Below are positions 12,671 to 23,389 of a stretch of DNA of 64,000 nt, one piece after another. Source of the stretch: Cerrena zonata (taxonomy: Eukaryota > Basidiomycota > Agaricomycetes > Polyporales > Cerrenaceae); the NCBI GenBank assembly GCA_038087015.1, contig JASBNA010000038.1, positions 372,001-436,000 on the forward strand. The letters run 5' to 3'. Position 1 is the first letter of the stretch; every line of letters begins with the position of its first letter. The position numbers and the translations under genes were made by a program. Below the pieces are notes generated by a model that was not told where the DNA came from, ran no database searches, and saw only the letters and a program-made list of their open reading frames with translations.

Positions 12671-13642
12671 CTTTATGAGCCGTTCGGGATGATGGCTTGA
12701 CAAGGCTGAAGGGCGTGGGGCAAGAAGGGGCAAGAAGCAGATACCAACAAAGGGATGTTCCTGATGCTAGGAGAGAGGCCTGTTATATATGTCTCGTTAT
12801 GACTGTAAATTTTGATGCATCGATGCAGGCCCTGAGTCGACCATACAGTCACGCCAAGCACATGTTGAAAAGTAATTTAACTGGTTGGACGGTTCTCGCT
12901 TCGGGGCCAATTTCCGACGGTCCCGGATGATTGAGCAGATGAGTGCCTGTTTATACTGACCACTGACAGTCGCGCTGACTTGGTGCCTCCTGCCAGGCTG
13001 TCAACATGGCAAGTAGTTTGATAAGCGATGTCAAACCCTAGGCTTCATTTCAGCTAGAAAGTGGGTTTCTCAACATACCGAAGTCTATCCATGCCTCTCA
13101 GAAGGAACTGTGTTATGTTTGCTGGCCTGAGATTTTCGTGGTCTTTAAGACCGAAAAGGAAAGGAGTTTGAAATTACCATCAATGTCGAACTTTAATAAA
13201 TGCACAGCCTCAACCAGCAAGGTGTGAACGTTGCAATGATCGACTTCGGTTTCCCCACCTTTGTTGTCTCGGACCGGGTAGAACTGTCAAGAACGGAAAG
13301 ATATCGGTGTAGCACAGGTTCGAAACATAGGTACAGCATAATTGAGGAGTCGTCATAAAAAGCACACAACTTGCACTGCATCGACAAGGAACCAATCCAG
13401 AAGTGTGGATACAGCCTTTGCGGAATTGCAGAGACGGTGCTCCATGCACAAATAACGATTACGTCAGGCCACAAGACTACAAGACAAGCCCACAGCTTGG
13501 AAGACGCTGTGGCGTTGAATCCGGATCATTGTGTGCGGGAAAGAATGGATGAATTATGTCCAACTTACGAACTCAGTCACGTTCGTGTCTATACTGTCCC
13601 ATCTGCGAAGATGTGATAAAGGAAAGTCTGGCATTCAGACTG
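12671..13642. other. Intergenic between the two GPI-protein paralogues
   Basis: About 970 bp. The part nearest 12670 is the promoter of copy 1 and includes a TATA-like element (complement of positions 12782-12790). The remainder has only scattered short frames. Confidence 0.5.
12782..12790 (-). promoter_or_regulatory. TATA-like box of GPI-protein copy 1
   Basis: Reads ATATATAAC on the minus strand, about 115 bases upstream of the ATG at 12670. The paralogue has a similar element at a similar distance, which supports it. Confidence 0.5.
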
Positions 13643-14485
13643 CTACAACATCAACATGACCATTATCCCGCCGAGGACTCCAACCATGCTTAACGGGGTA
13701 GTGATAGCTAGCATCGAAGCAGGATTAGCGTTGTCGGCTCCTGTAGTAGTGCTAGCCTGAGCAGGAGCGCTGCCACTCGTACTGACTCCCGTCACGGCAA
13801 CACTGGCACCTGTAGCACTGATACCTGTAGTACCGACACTCGTAGCGGTTGGGTTAGACGATGCAGCCCCTGTAGCACTTCCAGCTGCGGTAGCTCCACT
13901 GATAGTGAGAGATGAAAGGGGATGACCTGCGCTCTTGCAAGCATCCTCGAATTCTATAGATTCTCGTTAATTAAGAATATTACACCTAAATTCTGAGTGT
14001 TACATACGAGCAACGGATTCCTGAATGCCCCCTACTTCCGATGGGTCAGGTGCTCCAGCGATCGAAATAATACAGTTGAGGCAAGTTGCCAAACCCTGAT
14101 TAGTTGATTCGCTACACAAGCATGCAATGTCGCTAGAGCAGCTCGAGGTCTATAACTATGATGTTAGAACATACTAGTTACTGACTTTGCATTGGCACAT
14201 ACAGTATCCGTCAATGTAGAGCATTGTGATTGGCACTGGCAGATAAAGAAGAATACTTCATCTAGTTGAATTCACCCCATAGAAAGAACTCATACCTGGT
14301 CAGGAATTCAGAGGGATCGAGACCGGAACCTGTCGACGGAGCAGCCCTACAAGACTGTTATCTCGAGGAATTGATGCAGTAGCTAGTGTGTGCATGTTGA
14401 GCGATGGACAGGTTGGGGTGGTCTTTATTACATGCTTACCTTGGGCAGTAGCGAGTGCCAAAGTGATTATGTAGGTGAAAAGCAT
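13643..14485 (-). CDS. GPI-anchored CFEM-like paralogue (copy 2), exon 2 apparently frame-disrupted
   Basis: Same architecture as its neighbour. Exon 1 (14440-14485) is again exactly 46 nt with a signal peptide (MLFTYIITLALATAQ). The cysteine domain lies in exons 14203-14235, 14008-14149 and the start of 13643-13953. The tail is a Thr/Ser/Ala stalk with a hydrophobic GPI-type end (MVGVLGGIMVMLML). All eight cysteines and their spacing match copy 1, including CSSDIACLC with the Asp typical of CFEM. Exon 2 (14296-14382) is the problem. Its first half matches copy 1 in one frame (NSLVGLLRRQ), the second half matches in another (GSGLDPSEFLT), and the junction to the next exon is one base out of phase. 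Skipping exon 2 and using an acceptor at about 14262 would give an intact but shortened frame. It is therefore either a recent pseudogene, a mis-assembled gene or a differently spliced one. Confidence 0.65.
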
Positions 14486-14578
14486 AGCGATAAAAAGGTA
14501 AGGAGAGTGATCCACAATGGGGTGGGCGTAGAAGAGGTTTTTGGGATTAGTCAATGGTGGTGAAATCCTTACCCAGAG

Positions 14579-14587
14579 TATATATAG
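14579..14587 (-). promoter_or_regulatory. TATA-like box of GPI-protein copy 2
   Basis: TATATATA on the minus strand about 95 bases upstream of the ATG at 14485, placed as in the paralogue. Confidence 0.5.
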
Positions 14588-15756
14588 ACCCTCGCGTCCA
14601 GGGCAAGTTCGCTTCACGACCCTCTAATAAATTCGTGCGACGAATTGTGTACGCAAGTGATTTTCCCATACGTCAATATCGATATTAGGCCGATGACGCT
14701 CGGACTCATCTGCTAGAAACGAATACACATGTCGTTCTTTATATGACAGAGATATTGCTTCAGGTGATGGTTGACAGTTGCGTGGAAGCAGCCGTCGCGT
14801 CTTGACGAAATCAGGTTAGAAAAGTCGTCACGACGGGCAAGTTCCGGTACGTCATTGGCCAAAAGCAGACAGGCAGCGGAGAGAATGTATTCGGCCTTTG
14901 AGTTCCATTAAAGGAGATGGAAAGCCATATAAGAGAATGTTGCTTCAGCATGAATTATCATTTTACTGTGGAAACCTTCGAACACTCTCTATCATGACAT
15001 ACGATTAGTATTCAGATTTCTCCAACAGCCCTCAACAGTAGGTGTCGCACCACTAGCTGCGTAAAAGAAAGTCAAGTGCACTATCGTCACTCCGACTCAC
15101 CTGCAAGAGGCTACGGCTGGCGTAGTCGAGACTAATCTGGTCAATTTCACCTGGTGTTTATTCATAGAGGTTGACATGTAAGGCGAATGGCAGCATCATT
15201 CAACAAGAAATCACTGGCCGCCGCCCCCGACGAGTGACACGAGAAGTATATGCAATATCCTTTCGGAGCGAGCTGTGCTGGAGCTTACCCTAGCTCCACA
15301 ACACTACATGTGGCCCGTTATCATTTCAGGGAGGTCAGGAATTGGGCATATCGTCCTATATCAAGGTTCCTGTTAGCATCAAGCAGACGGAGAATGATGT
15401 GGTCAGCACCGCTAATGTCTGAATCAATGCCTATGACAGCACTCACCATGAGTACTGAATACTGTGATGACGTCTTGGACTTTGGGCGTGAACCTTGAGC
15501 TTGAAAGGTAAGGATGATTATTTGAGGTCAAGATAAAAGGTAGTGTCATTGGGAAATGATCTACTTCATTCTTCAAGGGAAACTCGAGACTGACCATGTT
15601 GTCATGGTCAAGAAATTATACTTATACAACATAAGTCTACAAAGAGTACAAATTATTGTCTTGTGATGCGCGAGGAGTCGATGCGGTTATTCCATGGTCC
15701 GTAATGCAAAATGTGAGATCATAACGAAACAAAACGTAAAGAGAAGAATAAAGAGA
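14588..15756. other. Intergenic, 1.2 kb
   Basis: Upstream region of GPI-protein copy 2 and 3' flank of the FAB1-type gene. I looked for a third, decayed copy of the GPI family and found none. No supported open frame. Confidence 0.5.
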
Positions 15757-18700
15757 TCATAGCACACTTGGAAGCTGCCTACAATCGTTCGGGACTTTGG
15801 TGTCATCCATGGGACGTGTCCAGCGATCTGTTATGTCAGGTGAGATTGGCAGGTTAGCAGACGTTTAATTTTGTAACATACCTGGACATGCCAAGAAATA
15901 ATTATCCATAGCGTTCACGAACCGGTGCTGGTACTCGGTCGGTGGAACTACAGTTACCTCCTTGCCAGAATTAAGGCCTTGTTTAGCCTTATATTCTAGG
16001 GTCTTGGCGAATGTATAGCTTCCTGAGAAAATAATACGGCGCTCAGTGACAGATTAATTCAGATGTCAGTTCTATACACACCTATCGTGTCAACCAATCC
16101 ACATGCAAGCAGTTTGCGCTCCTCACATACACCGAGCAGCAGGCTATCGGACATGTTAATTGTGTTCATATATTATATTTAAGGGGACTCACGAATAATC
16201 CATAATATTGCTCTTTGCAAGAAATTCGCAGTCGGCTCGGATCGCCTCATCCAGGATGAACTTGGAATGGGGATGAAGTAGTGTCAATGCTTTCTGCTGA
16301 CCTATGGACGATAAAGGACTGTTAACATTCCGTGAGGGGAGCCATTGAGAAAAGGCAAATACCTTCTATCCAATCACCATCAAATAACGTTTTGGACTCA
16401 GACGCGCCGTGTGGAGCTGCTTTCACTCGTCTGCCCTGAATACCCTTGAGATCGAAAGTTCTCGCAATTCTTTGGCTGTAAAAGAGATTCTCCATGACTA
16501 GTAGGTCTGCTTTAGCTTGTATTGCACCGGTCTCGAGATTGCGGATTTCTACTGTGTAGAAACCCAGGAGCTTTGCGAGAACTGTTGGTTTGTTGGCAGT
16601 AGCGTCCATATGTCGGAAATATGAAGGACCTAAGTCAATGAGGACTTGCCTGTGATACAAGGATATTAGAGATGATGTGCAAACGATAGAATAAATTGTA
16701 CTCACAGATCAGCAACATTCCATGCATTCACAAGAGTCTTGATAATGAACTGGTCATCCGATGTTTTCCAGAAATTCGACTTGCTCTTTCCACCCTCTGC
16801 GAACCAATTCTCACTTCGCGAAAGACTCTTCAGGAACAGGTCTGAGATACCACATCGCTTCCGCAACGAATCAAACTGCTTGGCGTAATATATGGTACAA
16901 CTGAACTTCAGTCGCTTCCCGATCGTCCAGTCGTATTTGATATGCGGCCGTTCATCGATCGCCGGAGACGCAGTATGCAGGAGACCGTGATGGTGTTTAG
17001 GAGGAGGTTGCATTTCTCCCGCCTTCACCATGTATCGGAATGCTGCAGAGAGTGTATTCGTCAGGGAGGTTGAGATGGAAGACTTTGTTGGAGTGGGGTT
17101 GCCATTCTCGTCAATAGGAGTACCCGGAACGGGAGTTGAGTTGTCCTTTGGTGGTGGAGGGGGTGGGGTACTTGAACTATGCCGATTGCTACTTCGTCCG
17201 ATAGTAGGAGTATCGCTACCAGTTGACATGATCGACGAAGCCTTGCCTCGACGAATGTTAGTTTCTACGAAACTAGATGAGCCATAACTGTCCATATCGG
17301 AATTACGTCTAGATTCAGACAGCTCGGGTGCGCCATCTAATTCATGTAAAAGTTTATCTATGGCATCAACAGGACTGCTACTGAGCTTGCCGTCAGCTGC
17401 GTCCATAGAAATCTGTACTTCCGGTTTAGCCCATGCCGATGGAGGTGGAGGTACATGAAGCGCCAGCTTGCTCGAAGATAACCCCAACGTGGCAAACCGA
17501 GACGGAGTTGAGCCATTGTTGTCCTGAACATTCTTTTGTCGTAAGACGTCGGGAATGGTCATAAGAAGAGATGCAGGATCTCGGGGATGTTCCTTTCTAC
17601 TGATGACTGCAGAGTAAGCTTCAGGTTCATGCCAAACGACGCCTTCTTGATCAGGGTCTAGTTGAGGAGTTGCTTGAGCGAACCATTTGCCAGGGACTGT
17701 CTTTGATAAGAATGATGGACGCGGTGCCGCGTCTGGAGTCGATGGAGGGGCTACGGTACCACTGATAGAACGTACGTTCGGGGCAGACAAGTTGGCCAGC
17801 TCGCGGTGATAATCCAAAGAGCTAAAGATTACTCAGAATTCGGAGCAAGTAACCAAGGCTAGTAAGAACCTTACCTCAAGGTGAAGGCGATAATACTTCC
17901 CCAATCGTTTTCTCGAACTATGACATTACCCCCCGGGACTGCGTGACATCCAGACTGCCACCAATCTGGCTCTAAGTCGGTTGGAAGCAGTGAATGGTCC
18001 CCAACGTTTGCCGCATGTTTAGTTTCCCAAGCAGAAAGGCGTTTCGTAGCACCTCGAGCGGCAGATTGAAATGATCGTCGAACGTCGTTGAGTGAAGCTT
18101 CAGGCGTATGCGATAGCTCGGTGTAAAGAGTTCGTTCAGTCTTCTGAAACGTATGACGAAGATTGGTGAGACGATGTAAGGAATCTATCTCGGCGCTGGA
18201 TGCTGCTGAAGAGGTAGCAAGGGAAGATGTAGACAACGTGGAAGACGTGCCAGCGGCTTGGTCAGAGGCGGGCAGGGTGTCAGAACGGTCTCTTGAGCCA
18301 GGGAGCGGATATGCATTTGTATTGCTGCTGGCTTGTTGAGGAGTTGAGGTACTTTCGGGGGTACGTGGAGTATTTGGTGGGCGAGATGGCAATCTAGATG
18401 TGCCCACTTTGGGAGTGATGGCCCCATCGTCAGATTCATAGGCGTCGTCAGATGAAGGCAATCGAGGTAATGACTTGGAGTTGTAGTGTTCTGGGTCTTC
18501 ATGCGCAAAATTATTTTCCTGGAGAAGAATTGAGTGATAAGTTTTATAAGATGTCGAAGGAAAGAATACATACCAGAGAGTCCATATGATCAGACAGTCC
18601 TTGCCAAAACTTCATTATCTCTCTCCTTAACTTCCGTCTATCGTCATCCGGGAGTACAGGAACCTCGGGCTTGGGTGGCGTCATATCGTCGTTCTTTTCT

Positions 18701-20949
18701 CCAGGCCTCCCTTTCATAATCTGAAGTCGGGGCACGCTGACTTCATATATGTCATGGACAGGTGATAGGGTAAAGGATATTATTTTCCCCTTCCAGCTGA
18801 AGCTACGCACGATATTGAAACGCATGTTTGGAAGCAAAGGATCTTTGCTAGCAGATGAATGACGTCTATGTGAATATGTGGTATGCTCGCAAAGTGGTTT
18901 TGCCAATCTGAAAATCGTCGATGAGTATACCAGGATCTCGATATATTTGGCGAACGATAGAAGACTGAGTTATAAGTTGTCAGAAGCATGACAATTTGGA
19001 ATTATCGTGACACTCACTATGTCCCGTCCTGCATGCGCACTACAGGTGATTTCTTCTGACAAAGAGCACAACTTTCCCACATGCGGGGAAGGTCGTCGTC
19101 AGATTCGGTTCCCTTCTCATCAGTTGTGTTTGGACTGGAGGTGTTGACTACTATTCGCGTCCCTCCATGGATCCACCGTATTTCGTGCTGACCACGCTTG
19201 AATCCACAGCCAGGTTCTCGACATGGATCATCTGCGGAAGCACAAAGATGGGTCACAGTGTCACCAAGCGACTTATCGTGCTCATCATAAAAGCGGTAAG
19301 TGACCCAGTTCCGGCGGCTACCGCAATGGGTCAATTTGGGCGGAATCGAAGGAGGAGGTAAGGAAATGGAAGATGAGCTCTGTGACGAGGACGAGGATGG
19401 CGTAGATGCTCTTGAAGCGATGGCTGATGTCATCGGGACATGTTCTGAATAAAGCAACGAAATACCCTGCTGTCGTACAAATCCACATGTCCCAACCATG
19501 TGCTTGGCTGGTTCACGTCTACCAGCCCAACCTAGTAAACTGGAAAGAGCCGCCTTCTCGTCGCCGGTCAGCTTGCGTTTGGGGTCGGATCTTTCCCGCT
19601 CTGCTAGCCTGACCAAGATTAATGGAGGGGAGAACTTTACGCCGGGTGAAGTCGACAGCATATCCTCGTAGCGTTTCAAGAGCGACAACGTCGACTCGAA
19701 GGGTGGTATTTCGGAGGGTGTTGACTCAGGTTCCCTCTGTGACAAGAAGGAGGGTCGAAAGTCGGCAATGAACGAAAGTTTCCGAGGTCGGGGAGCCTCG
19801 CTATCGTCCGATGTACGTGGGTGAGGCTTGCTGCGAGATGGAGTCAAATCTAGCGAGCCCGAGCGAATCAAGGGTGGTGTCGGACCAATATGAATCGCAC
19901 GATGCAGGATGTTATCCTTTTTCTTGGATAAATAAGCCCACAGTCCGGATACGGGGTCTTTCCTATGTCTGCTCCCGACAGAGGATGCACTCATGGTTCT
20001 CTGGACCGGGCCAGGTTCAGGAAAGGGAATAGCAGGCTTCTGGAAGTGAAGGGTGACATGGGAGTCCGAGAGCATATGTTGCTCTAGAACGAGTGACAGG
20101 AAGAAGAATATGGACAGCCTGAGGATCTTCACAAGGCTGGCGTACTCAGATGTGCTAGACAATCCAAGAAACGTAAAGGTTCCGCCTACCACCTGCAGGC
20201 TACCGTCCTCGGGTGGTGTATCTGAACGAGAGTAAACTTGTGTCACAGCATCTGAGACATGGAATCTCACCTAGCCAACCACTGAGACCATACAGTATAG
20301 CGGCGTCTCCTTCCGAGTTGTCATGAGGGAACATGAACACTCTTGGAGAGAATATACAACCTGCGTTGGAACGAAGGATCTCGTAGTCAAGTTCCGCAGA
20401 CGCATCAGTTGAGCCAAAAGGTGCCGTAGTGAGCAGAACGTGCTTTGCAGTTGGCTTCGGCACTGGAACTACTGGCTTTGAGGTAAACGACTTTAAGCTT
20501 TCGAACGCCTTCTTCCGTTTATCTTCGGGAGTCTGTAGTGAGGTTGTTGACGGAAGGTCATCTTGCACTTTAGGTGCAGCTGTCGAGAGTGGTTGTTGCT
20601 CCGCCGAGTCTGGTTTCCCCTGTCCCTCCTCTTTGTCGCCTTTCCCACTTTCCGAGCTGAACCGCACCACAACCTTTTGATTCTCCTGTGCATTCCGTAG
20701 AATTCGAGCTCGTCGAATGCCAGGAAGCCACCCGCCAGACGTTATACTTTCCCCCAACTGACGCAAGGCGCCGTCCAGCACCTCCGCCCATACTTCATGC
20801 TCCGGTAGATTATTGGTTTCTTCATCGAGAGTTTGTAGTATGAATCTACGCAGGTGGTTCCGCCCTTCAATTGAGAGGTTATTGAGGTTGGGACCAGAGC
20901 GTGTGTTTCTTGACGGTGCAGCAGGTATGTTAGGGAGTGGCTTGTCCAT
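15757..20949 (-). CDS. FAB1: Fab1/PIKfyve-type 1-phosphatidylinositol-3-phosphate 5-kinase without FYVE domain
   Basis: Ten exons (20271-20949, 19018-20221, 18574-18964, 17875-18518, 16706-17821, 16363-16649, 16193-16301, 16082-16143, 15882-16022, 15757-15827) give about 1567 residues with consistent phases. The enzyme makes PI(3,5)P2 on endosomes and vacuoles. Order of parts: a TCP1/Cpn60-like region (exons 1-2, to about residue 310); a Fab1-specific Cys-rich module (DDPCREPGCGFKRGQHE, then WESCALCQKKSPVVRM and a SFAKYIE tail); a long Ser/Pro-rich linker; and a C-terminal PIPK kinase from about residue 1260. Kinase marks are DDQFIIK, FDLKGIQGRRV, DGDWIEGQQKALTLLHP, IMDYSLLLGV and the activation-loop piece GKEVTVVPPTEYQHRF. 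No FYVE zinc finger is seen at the N-terminus, where fungal Fab1 normally has one. The start ATG is at 20949; an undetected upstream exon cannot be excluded. Confidence 0.9.
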
Positions 20950-21304
20950 CCTGCCGCACGCCAAGGATGAACAAGGATGGCATATACGATGCTTTAAGTT
21001 TCGAAAACTGAGTGCACCAAGAAGACGACAGCTAATGCGTCATGAGAAAGATATATCTAGAACTCGACAAATGTAGCATCAGGCACGTAGCTATCGGAGG
21101 AAAAGCCCGCTGCCGCATACAGCCACGCAGCCTGAAGTGGTAGTGCGCAGTCCCCGCGCCTCACCGAGCATCCTACAGCAAAATACTCTCAGAGACCGTT
21201 CTCTCCTCAGCTATAGACGCGAGTGATAAGGGCAGTGTATTTTACAGAATACTAATGATACAAGCAGAAGCACATGTCCTTGTGGAGAAAGTTTCGAATC
21301 ACAT
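20950..21304. other. FAB1 promoter and cyclophilin 3' flank
   Basis: About 355 bp separate the two minus-strand genes. No zinc-finger coding exon is visible here that could add a FYVE domain to the kinase. Confidence 0.5.
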
Positions 21305-22283
21305 TTACATCTCGCCACATTCTGGAAAGAGATATCACTTCAGCTAACGCATTTTAGTCAATTGGATTCTCGAAGGCTTACCAACGACCTTCACAGCTAG
21401 TTTGGGTCTGTTGTTGGGGCCGGTAGGGTACATTCTCGATTTTCCTGACAGTCAGCATACCATCGATAACCTTGCCGAACACGACGTGTTTCCCATCCAA
21501 GAAATCACACTTGGCTGTTGTGATGAAGAACTAAGGGTTCAAGGATAAGTTTAATTCAAATATGTCCGCCAACGAACAGTACGTGCCTGACAGCCATTAG
21601 TGTTCGCTCCCGAGTTAGCCTGTGAGCATGTCGTGTTTGAATATAATAGAAAGGCACAGATTTAGCATTTACTACGTACCATCGACAGTAATCCGGGTCC
21701 AGTATGCTTCTCGGTGAAGTTCTCGTCCGGGAACTTGTCACCGTATATTGAGAATGAGCCTGTACCGTCTCCCTTGATAAAGTCGCCACCTGTACAAGAT
21801 TCTTCAGAATGAGACGACAATGACTAACAATAAAGAACGCACCTTGGCACATGAAATTGGGAACACTAAAGTGTACCAGGGTGAGTCGATGCAAATAATC
21901 ATGCTATAGGCGACTTACACTCTACAAAATACCACTGGTCAGAAGCATTGGTTCTGTGAATTATGGGATAAGTACCAATGCTCTTACCTGTGAAACACGG
22001 CTCCTTTGTATCCTTGTGGTCGGGAGTTTACACTAAATCGAGTCCTGGTAAGGAAGATCACTTCAGCTTGTATGTGTGCACATACCGATATTCACCAGTA
22101 CATAGTTGTCTAAAGTTCTCAGCGGTCCTGAAAGAGAATGTGAGGTCAAGTTAACGTGTTGTAAATAATACAAGCTTACTTCGGCACAATGTCACTGAAC
22201 AACTCCATCTTGATACGACCTGCAGGTGTCTCTCCAATGTTAACGTCCATGAATACGACCGGTCGCTGAGAGTTCGATGCCAT
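21305..22283 (-). CDS. PPIH: Cyclophilin, PPIH type (spliceosomal peptidyl-prolyl isomerase)
   Basis: Nine exons: 22180-22283, 22086-22127, 21988-22032, a 3-nt exon 21919-21921, 21843-21865, 21680-21789, 21587-21619, 21382-21530 and 21305-21321. The protein is a single cyclophilin domain ([69 protein letters not shown]) with the PPIH-type ending [12 protein letters not shown]...ECGEM. PPIH is a cis-trans isomerase associated with the U4/U6.U5 tri-snRNP. The catalytic Arg of FHR is completed by the 3-nt exon. The intron after NGCQ has a GC donor. Near 21426-21428 one extra base shifts the frame between IENVP and TGPNNRP; taken literally the reading frame would end early in a changed tail. It shares a 218-bp divergent promoter with DIM1. 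Confidence 0.88.
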
Positions 22284-22501
22284 ATTGATATGTTGGTGAG
22301 AAATGACTACAAGCGTATGCAAGTCGACAGAGAGTTAGAGAGATATGTTCACGAGGGCTTGAACGCGTACTATTTCTCGATCTTTGTTCGGTAAATGCCG
22401 AAGTCCGCTTTTGGAATCCGGAACCGATGTCGTTGAGGAGTTCTACAACTTCTAGTACTTTCTTTCTTACTCTCATCTTCCTCTTTACTTTCGCCTCCAA
22501 T
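22284..22501. promoter_or_regulatory. Divergent promoter PPIH / DIM1
   Basis: Only 218 bp lie between the two ATGs (22283 minus, 22502 plus). The segment must carry both 5' UTRs and both promoters. A pyrimidine-rich run precedes the DIM1 start. Confidence 0.75.
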
Positions 22502-23197
22502 ATGTCTTATTTTCTTCCTCACTTGCCTTCCGGATGGCACGTAGACGAAGCTATCAAGTCTGAGGAAGATCGTGTGGTCGTGATCCGTTTCGGTCACGAT
22601 TGGGACTCTCAATGCATGACTATGGATGAGACACTTCATGGTGTCGCTGAGAAAGTCCAGAACTTTGCTGTCATCTACCTCGTCGATATCACAGAAGTCC
22701 CTGACTTTAACAAGGTATGTAGAATCATCCCTCCCGCAGACATCATGTGGCTCATTGTGTGATAGATGTATGAATTGTATGATCCTTGTACTGTCATGTT
22801 CTTCTATCGGTATGTATTGATTTCACTGCCTATGCTTAAACCTTATTTACATTCCTCAACCTCAGCAATAAACATATAATGATTGATCTTGGGACTGGTA
22901 ATAATAATAAAATGTGAGTTCTGCTACCTCGTCGTCATCTATAAGCGGCTCATTCTAATATGCAGCAATTGGGCAATGGACAATAAACAGGAGGTGAGTT
23001 TCCATCGGAAACCAAACTCAGTTCCTAGCTCATGAATATCCTTGTAGCTAATCGATATCATTGAAACGGTGTATCGAGGCGCCTCTAAGGGGCGTGGTCT
23101 AGTGGTTTCTCCGAAAGGTGAGCCAGGGTTCAAAGATGTATATCTGGACTTCTCTAACTAATGTTCCACAGATTATTCGACTCGATATCGGTACTAG
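22502..23197 (+). CDS. DIM1: Dim1/Dib1 U5 snRNP thioredoxin-like protein (TXNL4A orthologue)
   Basis: Six exons (22502-22714, 22766-22809, 22866-22913, 22966-22993, 23048-23117, 23172-23197) encode exactly 142 residues, the invariant length of this family. The thioredoxin-like fold is very well conserved: MSYFLPHLPSGWHVDEAI, VVIRFGHDWDSQCMTMDE, NFAVIYLVDITEVPDFNK, MYELYDPCTVMFFYR, KHIMIDLGTGNNNKINW, then VYRGASKGRGLVVSPKDYS. Dim1 is an essential component of the U5 snRNP and tri-snRNP in pre-mRNA splicing. All phases agree. It is divergently paired with the tri-snRNP cyclophilin gene. Confidence 0.97.
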
Positions 23198-23389
23198 GTA
23201 CTGTACCTTCTCCAACAATTCTCCGTTATGTTATTTTGTCCCCACGTTACAAAGGAACCTTGTAATATCATCATCTCCATTCCATCTCCTCTCTATCAAC
23301 GTCACAATCGCTATCAGTACAGTTATCTGCTTTGTTAGTGCTACAGTTCTTTTGCATTTTCCACACATTGTGAATATGAATTGTACTTG

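Noticed and set aside
15000..15500. Possible third copy of the GPI-anchored family
   Set aside because: No signal peptide, cysteine pattern or similar exon was found on either strand.
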